Shown: positions 1-8,772, counted from the first letter of the stretch. The stretch is 64,000 nt of DNA from Anaerolinea sp. (GCA_013822395.1 PNKK01000008.1:1-64000), one strand, 5' to 3'. Notes: generated by a model from the letters alone, not told the origin. Translations and numbers: made by a program.

Positions 1-19
1 TGATGAACGAGATCGATCA
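1..19 (+). repeat. Dispersed 19-bp repeat, copy 1
   Basis: The 19-mer TGATGAACGAGATCGATCA opens the window and recurs exactly at 61606-61624. About 60-75 bp downstream both copies are followed by a GGCACAGGAAAT-like motif. Related sequences (ATGAACGAGCGTGATCC) occur at 27.3 and 30.3 kb. It looks like a genomic dispersed repeat or the worn end of a small mobile element. No transposase is visible. Confidence 0.5.
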
Positions 20-69
20 CGGGGCGGGGACCGGCGGGGGGACGGGGGATCAGCGGTCGGCTGGCACAG

Positions 70-115
70 GAAGTGGGATCTGGCACAGGAAATGGGATGC
101 TTCCGCAAGACCGGG
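70..115. repeat. Tandem GGCACAGGAA(G/A)TGGGAT motif
   Basis: Two near-identical copies of a motif reading TGGCACAGGAARTGGGATC stand head to tail, and a third diverged copy lies near 61680. Tandem short repeats of this kind are typical of IS ends such as IS21-type terminal repeats, but no transposase reading frame is recognisable in the remaining 1-271 stretch. I see no convincing gene between 1 and 271. Confidence 0.3.
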
Positions 116-271
116 CGATGTGGACGAGTTCGACACCGTGGTCGAGCTGTCGATCGGCCCTGGCCCCGGTGCGGTCGCGGGCGGATCGGTAGATCGCCGG
201 CGACCAGATCGACACCCGCTTCCCCCGGCGACCGCGCTCGCACCGGGCCTCCAGCCCGGTGTCGAATGCGA

Positions 272-2016
272 TCAGCCGTCCGGTGCGGCGCGGCGATAGC
301 GAACGGACCGTCCCCTGCGGGCGCCGGTGTTCGCGAGATGGCCGGTGGTTTCGAGGGCTGCGAGAACCTGCGTGGCCCGCGTCGGCCCGAGGTCGAGCAG
401 CATCATCGCATCCTCGCGACCAATGTCGGCGTGCGTGTCCAGGTAGGCGCGCACGAGGTCCACGTGCCGATCGAGGGCGGAGCGGGTCCGGTACATGATC
501 CGGTCGCCAAGGGCGTCGCGAGCGGTCCGTGTCAGCCGGTAGGCACGGCTTCCGTCGAGCAGGCGTTCGAGCGCCCCGGCGCGAACCAGAGCGTCGAGCG
601 TCTGGTCGGCGTCGGCCTGCATGGATTGGGCGGCCGCGGCGAGCGCCTCGGCGCGAAGCACGGGAGAGCGGAGGAGCGTGGCGATCGCGATGACCACCCG
701 GACCTCGTCCTTCAGGCCCGGCTGTCTGGCGGCGAGGTCGTCGAAGAAGGCGCGCAGCCGGAGATCCGGGTCGCCGCCGCTCAGCCGCACGACAACCTCA
801 CCGTCTCGCTCATCGATCTCCGGTTCGGCGTGGCCATCGCGAAGCATGAGCCGGTAGATGGTGTCGATCCCGACGCCCTCACGCTCTGCCAGGCCAAGCA
901 CGCGCATCGCTTCTGCCAGGGCAGGGTTGCGCGGCACCGACCTCGTGGCGATCAGCCTGGCCGCGGACACGCCGGGCGGGAAGCCGCCGGGCGACTGGAC
1001 CTTGAGCACCTGCGCCGGCACCCCGACGGCCGTTCCGACGATCGTCGCCCGATCGAGCCGGTAGTCGCGGTGCATGATCGCGTTGACGAGCGTCTCACGA
1101 ACGGCGACCTCCGGCATGGCACGTACCGCCTGACGCTGGGTCCCGACGAGTCTGGCGCTGCTCGGAAAGGCGTCGCGTAACAGGAGGGCGAGGGCGGCGT
1201 CGAGGAGCGGAAGCAGTGGCGCCGGCCCTCGCACGCTGCGACGGGATGCGACCCCCTCCGCGTCGGCGATCAGCACCACCAACTGCTCGACGTTCGGCTC
1301 GAACGCGCCCAGCAGCAGCGCACCAGCCCGCGACAGCTCGGGATCGGTGTCGTGGTTGCGGATCAGCAGGCCGAGGCGGCGCGCGATCTCGAGGTCGCTG
1401 CCGGGCGCCGCGCCGTGCTCCTCTTCGTAGTGCCGACGTGCCGACGCGCGGGCCTCGGGTGTGGTCTCCGAGAAGCGCATGGCCGACGGCTGGGCGCTCC
1501 AGTCGAAGCCGCGGCGAGCCTCGAGGAATTCGCGAGCGCGATCGCCGCTCATCTCCTCACAGTCGCGCCCGATCCGGGTGCGGAGCCTGCCGCCTGATCG
1601 CACCTCTTCGAGGGCGTCAGGCACGTTGATCAGCAACAGCCGGACGCCACCTCTGATGACCTCCTCGATGTCCACGGTGAGGTTGGGCACGGTCAGTGCC
1701 CAGATTCGCCGTCGGAGCCAGTCCGTGTCCGACTGCGCGCCGACGAGCGCCGGGGGTCCGGAGGCCTTGCCGTCGACGCCCACCACGAGCACACCGCCCG
1801 TCGTCGTGTTTGCGAGGCGGCTTCCGCTGCCAGCATCGCGGCAGCGCGCTCGTGTTGTGGCGAGATCCGTACCCGTACGCCGGTTCGAGCGTCGACCGAA
1901 TCGGCCTCTTCCTTGAAGTCGATGAGGTCGCTCTCCTGGTCCTCCGACCGCGCGCCGGCCAGTACGGCATCGAGGGCGGCGATGGCTGCGCGGCGGCGCT
2001 CAAGCGCACTCGGCAT
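272..2016 (-). pseudogene. AlbA_2/Schlafen-type putative DNA-binding ATPase-like regulator, frameshifted
   Basis: This looks like an AlbA_2 (Schlafen-like, COG2865) protein of about 580 residues. The N-terminal part (2016 to about 1815) has the family's acidic/lysine motif, DLIDFKEEAD. The rest continues in another frame with GGVLVVGVDG, the GHKL-like ETLVNAIMHRDY segment near residue 290, and a winged-helix-like C-terminus ending in a basic GARRGRSVRYRR tail. The two halves are out of register by one base somewhere around 1805-1830, where the expected ANTTTGGV stretch is split between frames. It could be a true pseudogene or a base-calling error; three other small genes in this island show the same defect. 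A long near-perfect palindrome lies just before the start, so autoregulation is likely if the gene is functional. Members of this family are often phage-defence or toxin-antitoxin regulators; the role here is not known. Confidence 0.75.
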
Positions 2017-2022
2017 GGCAGG

Positions 2023-2061
2023 AATACTACACTAACGTTGGTCCAACGCAAGTGTAGTATT
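2023..2061. promoter_or_regulatory. 39-bp near-perfect palindrome overlapping the promoter of the AlbA_2 gene
   Basis: An inverted repeat is centred on base 2042. The outer arms AATACTACACT (2023-2033) and AGTGTAGTATT (2051-2061) match 11 of 11, and the inner arms CGTTGG (2036-2041) and CCAACG (2043-2048) match 6 of 6, with only two mismatched pairs between them. On the minus strand it contains a TTGCGT/TAGTAT promoter-like pair with 16 bp spacing, and TAGTAT ends 7 nt before the ATG at 2016, implying a leaderless mRNA. It fits an operator for a dimeric or tetrameric repressor, plausibly the downstream protein itself. Confidence 0.75.
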
Positions 2062-2140
2062 GCGGTGACGCTCTCCGTGCTCCCGTCACGATGGCTCGAC
2101 TACCAGGGCAATCGGCCGCGACTGCATGGGGTTCGAATCT

Positions 2141-2228
2141 GACTCCTGATTGACATTACGGCACCGACTTCGGATACTGACTTCTGAGCCATATTCGCTC
2201 CTCAGGCGAAGAATCGTGATCAGGAGTC
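2141..2228 (+). promoter_or_regulatory. hipBA promoter with flanking inverted operator arms
   Basis: A consensus-like promoter reads TTGACA (2150-2155), 17 bp, GATACT (2173-2178). GACTCCTGAT (2141-2150) overlaps the -35 box, and its exact inverse ATCAGGAGTC (2219-2228) overlaps the Shine-Dalgarno AGGAG of hipB. The left arm lies upstream of the expected transcription start, so the pair cannot be an RNA hairpin. It is more likely two HipB operator sites that could be bridged. Confidence 0.65.
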
Positions 2229-2231
2229 AAG

Positions 2232-2489
2232 ATGTCGATCCTCGAGGTTCTGGACGCCGCGGATCTCGGCCGCGCGGTCCGCCGGCTTCGAAAGGAGCGT
2301 GGCTGGACCCAGGTCGATCTGGCCGAGTGGCTGGACGTCAACCCGGTCACGGTCGGACGGATGGAGCATGGGCGCCCCGTGGCCATCACGGTCGCCATGC
2401 GCGCGCTCACCCTCCTCGGCGCCAAGGCGGTTGTCATTCCCAAGTGGGCGTCGGTCGATGTTGCCGGCGAGGAACCGCCGCGTGGATGA
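2232..2489 (+). CDS. hipB: HipB-like XRE antitoxin/repressor
   Basis: An 85-residue helix-turn-helix protein. The segment LRKERGWTQVDLAEWLDVNP followed by VTVGRMEHG is a canonical XRE/Cro fold (residues about 15-60). In the HipBA family this protein binds operators upstream of its own operon and neutralises HipA. The start is supported by AGGAG six bases before the ATG. It overlaps hipA by 8 nt, a normal antitoxin-first arrangement. Regulation is probably autogenous through the inverted arms described at 2141-2228. Confidence 0.85.
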   Translation: MSILEVLDAADLGRAVRRLRKERGWTQVDLAEWLDVNPVTVGRMEHGRPVAITVAMRALTLLGAKAVVIPKWASVDVAGEEPPRG

Positions 2490-3696
2490 GCCGCTCGCCG
2501 TCTGGCTCGGCGACGAGATCGTCGGCGAGCTGCGGGCGACCGGTCGGCGCTCGGCACGGTTCTACCCGGCGCGGCCACGGATCCGTCTCGCGGTCGGGGC
2601 CCCGGACGACGGTTCACCCTGGTCGCCCGAGTTCACCCGCGCGTGGTTCGAGAACCTCCTCCCCGAAGAGGAGCCACGAGTCAGGATCGCCGCCCGTTTC
2701 GGCCTTCGCTCGGATGACACCTGGGGCCTCCTCGAGCAGATCGGCTGGGAGTGCGCGGGCGCCGTCGCGGTGCTGCCCCAGGGCCGCTCGCCGCAGCTTG
2801 GCACCTACCAGGCGCTGACCGACGCCGAGCTCTGGAAGCGCATCGACGAGCTGCCCGCGCGACCATATGACGCCGATGCGGCAGTCCGCATGTCGCTCGG
2901 AGGCGGCCAGTCCAAGCTCCTGCTGTCCCTCCGTGGTGGTCGCTGGCACCTGCCCATCGATGGCGCGCCGAGCACGCACATCCTGAAGCCCGAGCCGGTC
3001 TACCATCCGGGCCTGGCGCTCGCGGAGGCGTGGGCACTGCGGGTCGCCGCCGCCTCCACATCCGCCGCAGAGGCGCGAGTGCTGATCGCCGAAGGCCACC
3101 CGCCGACCCTGGTCGTCACGCGGTTCGACCGGCAGATGGAGACGAACGGTGGTGTGCTGCGAACCCATCAGGAGGACATGTGCCAGGTCCTCGGGATCCC
3201 GCCCGACATCAAGTACGCGGGCCATCCGGCGAACGACCGACAACCGTCGTACGCGCGGTTTGCCGCCGCCCTGGAGCGCGGTGCGTTCGATCCGCGCGTC
3301 GAGCTCGTGCGCCTGCTCGAGCACGTCACGGTCAACCTCGCGCTCGGCAACACGGACGCGCATGCCAAGAACACGTCGGTCTTCCACGATCCGTCGGGAG
3401 GCCTGCGGCTCACCCCGATCTACGACATCGCGCCGACCTTGGCGTTCATCCCCCAGCGCCACTTCGGGATGTCGGTGGCCGGCAGGTTCCTGATCACCGA
3501 GATCACACGGGAACACCTCGTTCGCGAGGCCCGCACGTGGGGCATCCCTGAGCGGGTCGCCCGTGGGGCGATCGAGCAGACGCTCGACGCGATCCGGACG
3601 ACCGGCGTCCCGGCTGCGGATGACACGTACCCGGGGGTGCCCGTTCCCGTTCGGGATGCTGCCGTCGCGCAGATCGAGCGGCTCGCACGCGCCTGA
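2482..3696 (+). CDS. hipA: HipA-like serine/threonine kinase toxin
   Basis: A 404-residue protein read from a GTG inside the hipB 3' end, the start that places the HipA N-terminal domain (EPLAVWLGDEIVGELR) directly after the initiator. In E. coli, HipA phosphorylates glutamyl-tRNA synthetase and causes persistence. The catalytic core is intact: a GGGQSKLLL nucleotide-binding loop near residue 138, GNTDAHAKN near residue 289 (catalytic Asp and Asn) and YDIAPT near residue 314 (metal-binding Asp). The target in this organism is unknown. Unlike several neighbours, this toxin shows no frameshift. Confidence 0.9.
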   Translation: MDEPLAVWLGDEIVGELRATGRRSARFYPARPRIRLAVGAPDDGSPWSPEFTRAWFENLLPEEEPRVRIAARFGLRSDDTWGLLEQIGWECAGAVAVLPQGRSPQLGTYQALTDAELWKRIDELPARPYDADAAVRMSLGGGQSKLLLSLRGGRWHLPIDGAPSTHILKPEPVYHPGLALAEAWALRVAAASTSAAEARVLIAEGHPPTLVVTRFDRQMETNGGVLRTHQEDMCQVLGIPPDIKYAGHPANDRQPSYARFAAALERGAFDPRVELVRLLEHVTVNLALGNTDAHAKNTSVFHDPSGGLRLTPIYDIAPTLAFIPQRHFGMSVAGRFLITEITREHLVREARTWGIPERVARGAIEQTLDAIRTTGVPAADDTYPGVPVPVRDAAVAQIERLARA

Positions 3697-3815
3697 CGCG
3701 TGCGGCGCCGCGGCCGAAGCCAAGAAGTGTCGACGCGTCTCGGTGCTCATGGCCGAGGCGGTCGCCAGCCGGCGAGCTGGCTGGACCGACGTGCGTGTGA
3801 CACGATGAGCTGACG

Positions 3816-4064
3816 ATGGACCACCGGCATCTCACCCACCGCCGACATACGCTCGCCGCTCTCGATGATGTCCTGGAGAATGGCACGCTCGCGGACTGGC
3901 GTCCGCTGCTGGCCCGGGTGCGTCGGGACCCGTACGGCGATGTCGCTGAGCGCGTGCTGCACCTTGTGCGCTCGCGCGATCTCGAAGAGACGGGGGCGTT
4001 CTGGCTCGCCTACGTCGAGAAGGCCCGAGCGCGGCGCGCATCCACGATCCGGGTCGCGGGGTAG
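3816..4064 (+). CDS. Small hypothetical protein
   Basis: An 82-residue, mostly helical protein with the core LAALDDVLENGTLADWRPLL. No family is recognised. A CACGAT hexamer lies 9 nt before the ATG and could be a leaderless -10. Its place right after hipBA within the accessory island makes an accessory role plausible, but nothing in the sequence shows one. Composition and clean coding of both termini favour a real gene. Confidence 0.5.
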   Translation: MDHRHLTHRRHTLAALDDVLENGTLADWRPLLARVRRDPYGDVAERVLHLVRSRDLEETGAFWLAYVEKARARRASTIRVAG

Positions 4065-4103
4065 CCAGGGCCGCATCCGCTCCCAGCTGCTCGGCGCCGG
4101 CAA

Positions 4104-5180
4104 TCAGTAGCCGGTCGCGCCGATCAGCGCCGCGATGGCGTCCACCGTGACCGGCTTCGAGAGGATGGAGTCGTGGGCCGCGCCCTCGACCGTGGTCACG
4201 GTGACATCGATCCCGGCCTCGCGCAGCAGGGCGGCGAACTCGTCCGCGGTCGCGACCGGAGCGACCCGGTCGTCGGTCCCGGCGAGGAGCCGGACGGGGG
4301 GTGTTCGATGTCCGGGGGTTCGGGCCAGGACGGCGATGTCGGTGGCGTCCCAGACGTCGGGGACTTCGTCGCGCGTGCCGCCCAGCATCTGGGCCAGGAA
4401 GTCCGGCCCGATGTGGTCGAAGCCGTAGATCGATGCCACGCCGACGAGCGCGTCCGGTCGGCCGTCGCCGGCGGCCGCCAGGCACTCGGGTGCGTCCACG
4501 GCGAAGTCGCGCGCGGACAGCGCGAGGACGGAGCCTGGGAAGCCGCCGAACGAGTGGGTCACGAGGGTGACGCGGGCGGGATCGCCGCCGAGGGCCGGGG
4601 CACGGTCGCGGGCGAAGTTGATGGCACACGCCACGTCCGCGAACGTCTGGGGATAGCCGCCGCCCCACTGCGGGCCGGAGCGATAGTCCGCCGTGAAGAC
4701 GACGGCACCGCGCCAGGCGACGACCCGGGCGAGCGTCCAGAGGTACTCGCGTGTGCCGGGGGCGACCGGACCGCCCGGGATCATCACGACCACCGGCAGG
4801 CGCTTCGTGGTCGGCGGAGCGAAGGTGTCGAGCCTCAGGGGGCAGGTTGCGCCATCCGGGCCACAGGCGACGGGACGCGTGAACTCGATCCCCTGCTGCA
4901 TGACCACGGCGAGGCTCTGGCACTGCGGGTCGCCCTCGCCGCACGGGAACTGGGGGATGCCGGGTGACGGGGTGGGGCTGTCTGTGGGGTTTGGGTTCGG
5001 GGCTGGTGCCTCCGACGCGAGCGTCGGGACAGGGATCGTCGCGACCGGTCCCGACGTCGTGGCGGGGGGCGTAGGTACCGTTTCGGCCGTGCAGGCACCG
5101 AAGACGAGCGCCGAGACGGCCAGAATCGGAACGCGGCGCGCCCGAGGGCGAGCGGCGTGGACGAAAGGCATCGAGCGCAT
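4104..5180 (-). CDS. Putative lipoprotein alpha/beta hydrolase
   Basis: About 358 residues with a basic N-terminus, a hydrophobic segment and a lipobox-like ALVFGAC (Cys about residue 30), then a Pro/Thr-rich linker and an alpha/beta-hydrolase fold. Catalytic triad candidates are Ser in THSFGG (about residue 208), Asp in GTDDRVAP and His in GAAHDS near the C-terminus. The VMIPGGPV oxyanion-hole segment and DYRSGPQWGGGYPQTFADV resemble dienelactone-hydrolase/prolyl-oligopeptidase-like enzymes. It is probably exported and tethered outside the membrane; the substrate cannot be read from sequence. The start is uncertain: an in-frame codon at 5231 adds 17 poorly conserved residues, and the ATG at 5171 is also possible. 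Part of the island but not obviously linked to the toxin-antitoxin genes. Confidence 0.75.
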   Translation of the reverse strand: MRSMPFVHAARPRARRVPILAVSALVFGACTAETVPTPPATTSGPVATIPVPTLASEAPAPNPNPTDSPTPSPGIPQFPCGEGDPQCQSLAVVMQQGIEFTRPVACGPDGATCPLRLDTFAPPTTKRLPVVVMIPGGPVAPGTREYLWTLARVVAWRGAVVFTADYRSGPQWGGGYPQTFADVACAINFARDRAPALGGDPARVTLVTHSFGGFPGSVLALSARDFAVDAPECLAAAGDGRPDALVGVASIYGFDHIGPDFLAQMLGGTRDEVPDVWDATDIAVLARTPGHRTPPVRLLAGTDDRVAPVATADEFAALLREAGIDVTVTTVEGAAHDSILSKPVTVDAIAALIGATGY

Positions 5181-5291
5181 GACGGTCGGCCCACGGTAGC
5201 GGAGGGCCCCGGATCGTGCCGCGGGAACCATTCGGGATCGATTGGCGTCCGTCGTGGGTCGGCGTCACTTCGCCTGTCACCGGCCCGTCCT

Positions 5292-5320
5292 TTGAGTTTC
5301 CCGGCCCCGAGGTCCAGAAT
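5292..5320 (+). promoter_or_regulatory. Candidate promoter for the Ig-like repeat protein
   Basis: TTGAGT (5292-5297), 17 bp, CAGAAT (5315-5320). Transcription from here would give a 5' leader of roughly 110 nt before the ATG at 5436. The rest of the 5181-5435 gap shows nothing else I can name. Confidence 0.35.
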
Positions 5321-5435
5321 GGTCGATGGAGCGGTACCCGGGCCGGCGAGATAACCGGCCGATGAGCGAACGCTGTCATGATGGGTGGCCTCGACACCCG
5401 AACCGGACCCGTGCAACCTCCGAAAGGGGAGCGTC

Positions 5436-7931
5436 ATGAACGTTGCGACCAGTCGATCTCAGCGCGCAGGGCGTCTCGTATCCCTGGCCACCATCGGCGC
5501 CATGCTGGCGGTCCTGCTGCCCGCGGGCCAGGTGGCGTTCGTCCTCGCGGCCAACTCGGTCACACCGGCATCCGGCACGGCGATCTCCGCCGATACGACA
5601 ACTGCTGCCGGCGGATCGGGCGCCTGGACGACCCTGACCGGCCCGCAACTCAACGGCACCGGGGGAACGTTGGTGGCGGGAACCCAAACGTTCACCATTG
5701 CTGATCCATCCGCGTTCGAGTTCCGAGCCGGCGTCGGAAGCGCGAGCCGTACCGGGAGTGGTTGCGACACGCTTGCGATCAGCGGCACTCCGACCGTCCT
5801 CGCCGCAAGCGTCTCGGTGACACTAACAGGCGGCCCATCTATCGGAGACTGCAACATCACCCTGTCAGGACTCCAGGTCCGACCCAAACTGGCCGGCGCG
5901 GCGCCCCTCGAGTCGAGCGCCATCGATGCCGGCGGCATCGTGGTCGGAGCCGGTCTTGGTGGGACCTTGACCACGGTGCCCGGGGCTGCCCTTCTCAGCT
6001 TCACGAATGCCCCGATTGCCAACGCGGCCGCCGGGGTCAATCTCGTACCCCAGCCCGTGGTTCACAGCCAGGACGTGTTCAGCAACGCCCGAGCGGGAGA
6101 TTCGATCGCATTGACGATCAAGGCCGGCACCGGAGCGGTGGGCGGAGCCCTTGACTGCACGACGACTGTTTTAACGGACGCTGGTGGGAACGCCAATTTC
6201 GCGGACTGCGACATCGACGAGGCTGGAACGGGGTACGTTCTTCGCGCAACGACGGGCAGCTCATCCGCCGAATCGAACGCCTTCAACATCACGGCGGGGG
6301 CCGCAACCAAGCTCGCGTTCCAGACACAGCCATCCCGCGGCACGCCGAACGGGGCGTTTGCGGCGCAGCCGGTCGTGGAGATCCAGGATGCCCTCGGCAA
6401 CCGCGTCAACGACACGACAACCGTCGTGACGCTCGCCCTTCAGACCGGCACCGGAACCTTGAGCTGCACAGGCGGATTGACGAAGACGGCCGGCACCGGC
6501 GGCAGCGGGACGCCCGGCCTGGCCAGCTTCACCGGGTGCGCAGTGTCGACCGCAGGGATTGGCAAAGTCATCAGAGCGACGGCCCCGGGGCTGACGCAGA
6601 TTGACAGCAGTGCCTTCGATGTCGTCGATCAGGTCGTCTTCACGACCCAGCCGAGTACGACGGCCACCGCCGGCACGGTGTTCGCTGCCCAGCCGGTCGT
6701 CGCCGTTCGCGCAGGCTCCACGACGGCCGTCAACGACGACGTCTCCGTTGTCACGCTCTCGCTCAAGACCGGCACCGGAGCGACCGGCGCGACCCTGAGC
6801 TGCACGGGCGGCCTGTCCAAGACCGTCGTCGACGGTGTGGCGACCTTCGCGGGCTGCATGATCGACAAGATCAGCCCAGCCTCTCCGGCCAACCCGTACA
6901 GGATCCTGGCTTCAACGACGGGTCTCACGAACGCTGAGAGCGGCACCGTTGCCATTACGCCTGGTGTGGCTTCGAGGCTGACGTTCGTGACCCAGCCGGC
7001 CGGTGCGGCTGCCGGCACGGCGTTCACGACCCAGCCGATCGTCGCGATCACGGATGCCGGCGGAAACATCGTTACGTCAGGTGTCAGCGCCAATGTCTCG
7101 CTCACGATCGGGACGAATCCCGGCGTGCCGGCGGGCGTCCTGAGCTGCGTGCCGTCGATCACGGTCGCGACGGCGACGAGCGGAGCGAATGCCGGGAAGG
7201 CCGTCTTCTCTGGCTGCAAGATCACCAACAGTGGCGTGGGCTACACCCTGAACGCGATCGCGACGAACGTCGTGGGCGTCGCCTCGCTCACGGCGGCCAC
7301 GTCCACTCCGTTCACGGTTACCGCACCCGGGGCGCAGATCACGGTGACGCCCTCGGCGAGCACGATCACGTGGGGTCAGTACGTCACCGTGACGACGGCC
7401 TTCGCTGTGAACGGGGCGGGCAAGACCTTCACGCTCCAGGGGTCCCGCGACGGCCTCACCTGGTCGACGCTGGCTACGCTCACGGCCGGCGCCGGCGGAA
7501 CCGCATCATTCCTCTACAAGCCCGCGACCAACCTGTACTACAAGGCGGTCTTTGCCGGCACCTCCGATCTGCTGCCCGGGACGAGCAACACGGCCCGGAC
7601 CGTGGTCCGCCAGATCGCGCTCCTCCGGCCGACCAACGGAGGACTCGTCAAGTCGATTGCTCGGAACACCTCGATCACGTTCACCACGACGGTCCGCCCG
7701 GCGCGGGCGGACCTGCCGGCGGCGAAGGTCACGTTCCGGTTCTACCGCCTCTCCGGCGGGAGCTGGACGCTCGTCACCACGCGCGACGTGATCATCGACG
7801 TCTTCGGCAAGGCCGCCACGACATTCAGGTTCACGAGCGGCGGGAGCTGGTACGTCCGGAGCATCGCCAACCCGACTTCGTACAACGCCAACAGCGTCTG
7901 GAGCCCGGTCGAGCGGTACAACGTCCGCTGA
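5436..7931 (+). CDS. Large secreted protein with bacterial Ig-like repeats
   Basis: 831 residues. The start is fixed by GGGGAG 5 nt before the ATG. A signal peptide spans about residues 1-37 (hydrophobic core LATIGAMLAVLLP, cleavage near VLAANS). At least four degenerate repeats of about 100 residues follow, each with a TQPS...AAQPVV(E/A)I.D..GN signature, a long TLSCTGGL segment and a conserved Cys pair; they lie at roughly nt 6000-6290, 6310-6620, 6640-6960 and 6980-7320. A separate C-terminal beta domain (FTLQGSRDGLTWSTLATLTA onward) ends the protein. There is no LPxTG motif, C-terminal TM or catalytic motif, so it is probably a surface or matrix adhesin-like stalk. The repeats match invasin/Big-type folds only by pattern. 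It is followed directly by a strong hairpin and appears to be a single-gene unit. Confidence 0.75.
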   Translation: MNVATSRSQRAGRLVSLATIGAMLAVLLPAGQVAFVLAANSVTPASGTAISADTTTAAGGSGAWTTLTGPQLNGTGGTLVAGTQTFTIADPSAFEFRAGVGSASRTGSGCDTLAISGTPTVLAASVSVTLTGGPSIGDCNITLSGLQVRPKLAGAAPLESSAIDAGGIVVGAGLGGTLTTVPGAALLSFTNAPIANAAAGVNLVPQPVVHSQDVFSNARAGDSIALTIKAGTGAVGGALDCTTTVLTDAGGNANFADCDIDEAGTGYVLRATTGSSSAESNAFNITAGAATKLAFQTQPSRGTPNGAFAAQPVVEIQDALGNRVNDTTTVVTLALQTGTGTLSCTGGLTKTAGTGGSGTPGLASFTGCAVSTAGIGKVIRATAPGLTQIDSSAFDVVDQVVFTTQPSTTATAGTVFAAQPVVAVRAGSTTAVNDDVSVVTLSLKTGTGATGATLSCTGGLSKTVVDGVATFAGCMIDKISPASPANPYRILASTTGLTNAESGTVAITPGVASRLTFVTQPAGAAAGTAFTTQPIVAITDAGGNIVTSGVSANVSLTIGTNPGVPAGVLSCVPSITVATATSGANAGKAVFSGCKITNSGVGYTLNAIATNVVGVASLTAATSTPFTVTAPGAQITVTPSASTITWGQYVTVTTAFAVNGAGKTFTLQGSRDGLTWSTLATLTAGAGGTASFLYKPATNLYYKAVFAGTSDLLPGTSNTARTVVRQIALLRPTNGGLVKSIARNTSITFTTTVRPARADLPAAKVTFRFYRLSGGSWTLVTTRDVIIDVFGKAATTFRFTSGGSWYVRSIANPTSYNANSVWSPVERYNVR

Positions 7932-7960
7932 CGCCGGGCCGTCAACCTCGCCGCGCCTTT

Positions 7961-7989
7961 GGGGTCTCCCTCCCACGGAGGGGGACCCC
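7961..7989 (+). terminator. Strong hairpin after the Ig-like gene
   Basis: A 13-bp stem with a 3-nt loop: left arm GGGGTCTCCCTCC (7961-7973), right arm GGAGGGGGACCCC (7977-7989), one G-U pair. It starts 29 nt after the stop codon. No T-tract follows, so it may be an intrinsic-like or Rho-assisted terminator, or a 3'-end stabiliser. Confidence 0.6.
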
Positions 7990-8034
7990 GATCATGAGCA
8001 CTCGACCATCTCATGCACCGGCACGAAACTCAAA

Positions 8035-8062
8035 CTGACACAGCGAACTCACACGTTATGGT
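8035..8062 (+). promoter_or_regulatory. Promoter for the AbrB-type antitoxin (leaderless)
   Basis: CTGACA (8035-8040), 16 bp, TATGGT (8057-8062). The -10 ends 7 nt before the ATG at 8070, which puts the transcription start at or next to the start codon. Confidence 0.5.
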
Positions 8063-8069
8063 GCGATAC

Positions 8070-8321
8070 ATGAAGTCCACCACGACCATCTCCAAGGGCG
8101 GCCAGATCTCCATCCCAGCCGCCGTTCGGCGGCGCTGGCAGACGCGGCAGCTTCTCGTCGAGGATCAGGGCGATGCGCTCGTGCTTGGGCCGATCCCGGC
8201 CGACCCAATCGCGGCAGCCGTCGGGTCGTTGGTCGGCCCGGGACCGAGCAGCGCCGAGGTGCGTTCGCTCGTGCGTGCGGAAGAGGCGACCGCGAACGAG
8301 CGCCGGCGCAGCCCCGCTTGA
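8070..8321 (+). CDS. AbrB/MazE-type (SpoVT-fold) antitoxin
   Basis: 83 residues with an N-terminal swapped-hairpin AbrB domain, TTTISKGGQISIPAAVRRRW, followed by a VLGPIP strand and an acidic C-terminal tail that would wrap the toxin. Such proteins are VapB-type antitoxins. In-frame ATGs upstream (8013, 8058) are less likely because the promoter -10 box overlaps the one at 8058. The stop overlaps the TTG start of a downstream PIN-domain gene, so the two were translationally coupled. The partner is frameshifted, leaving this antitoxin possibly orphaned. Confidence 0.75.
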   Translation: MKSTTTISKGGQISIPAAVRRRWQTRQLLVEDQGDALVLGPIPADPIAAAVGSLVGPGPSSAEVRSLVRAEEATANERRRSPA

Positions 8322-8772
8322 GCGTCCTCGACGCACCGGCGATCATCGCGGTCCTGATTGGGGAGCCTGCGGCCGTGGAGGTCGAGCTGCTTCTGTGTCG
8401 GGCTGCTTCTGCGGGATCGGCGTGACCCGCCCCGCATCAGCGCCGTGAACCTCGGCGAAGCTCTCGACGTCCTGGGCGCGCCATCGGGGTCTGCGCGTCG
8501 AGGCGATCTCCGAGAAGCTCAGCTGGCTCACGGTCGGGGGCCTTGACGTGGTCGCGGTCGACGAGCGGACAGGGCTCCTCGCCGGAGAGCTTCACGCGCG
8601 CCACTACGATCGCGCGACGCGGGCGGTCTCGATGGCCGACTGCCTGGCCCTCGCGACCGCCAGCCTGCTCGGCGAGCGGCTGGCGACCTCGGATCCGCCG
8701 CTCGCGGAGGTCGCTCGCACGGAAGGCTGCGAGGTGATCGCGCTGCCCGACGCACGCGGCCGGCGACCCTGA
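8318..8772 (+). pseudogene. PIN-domain toxin (VapC-like), broken by frameshifts
   Basis: PIN-domain pieces are found in order but in different frames. The first reads SVLDAPAIIAVLIGEPAAVE from the TTG at 8318 (first catalytic Asp). Next comes PRISAVNLGEALDVL near 8430-8475 (the conserved Asn/Glu segment), and then LDVVAVDERTGLLAGELHAR through MADCLALATASLLGERLATS and the PDARGRRP tail from 8545 onward. At least two single-base indels lie between about 8390-8430 and 8475-8490. All conserved acidic positions are still present in the pieces, so the loss is recent or the sequence has errors. It is coupled to the AbrB-type antitoxin in a VapBC-like arrangement. Confidence 0.75.

Noticed and set aside
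92..1180. 362-codon frame on the plus strand
   Set aside because: Opposite the AlbA_2-type gene, which has recognisable motifs; the plus frame has none.
2085..2150. tRNA 3' end (GGGGTTCGAATCT T-loop-like word)
   Set aside because: The bases flanking the T-loop do not pair into a T-stem, and no acceptor or anticodon arm can be drawn.
3832..5397. 521-codon frame on the minus strand overlapping the hydrolase
   Set aside because: Arg/Pro-rich, no motif; the overlapping frame encodes a clear lipoprotein hydrolase.
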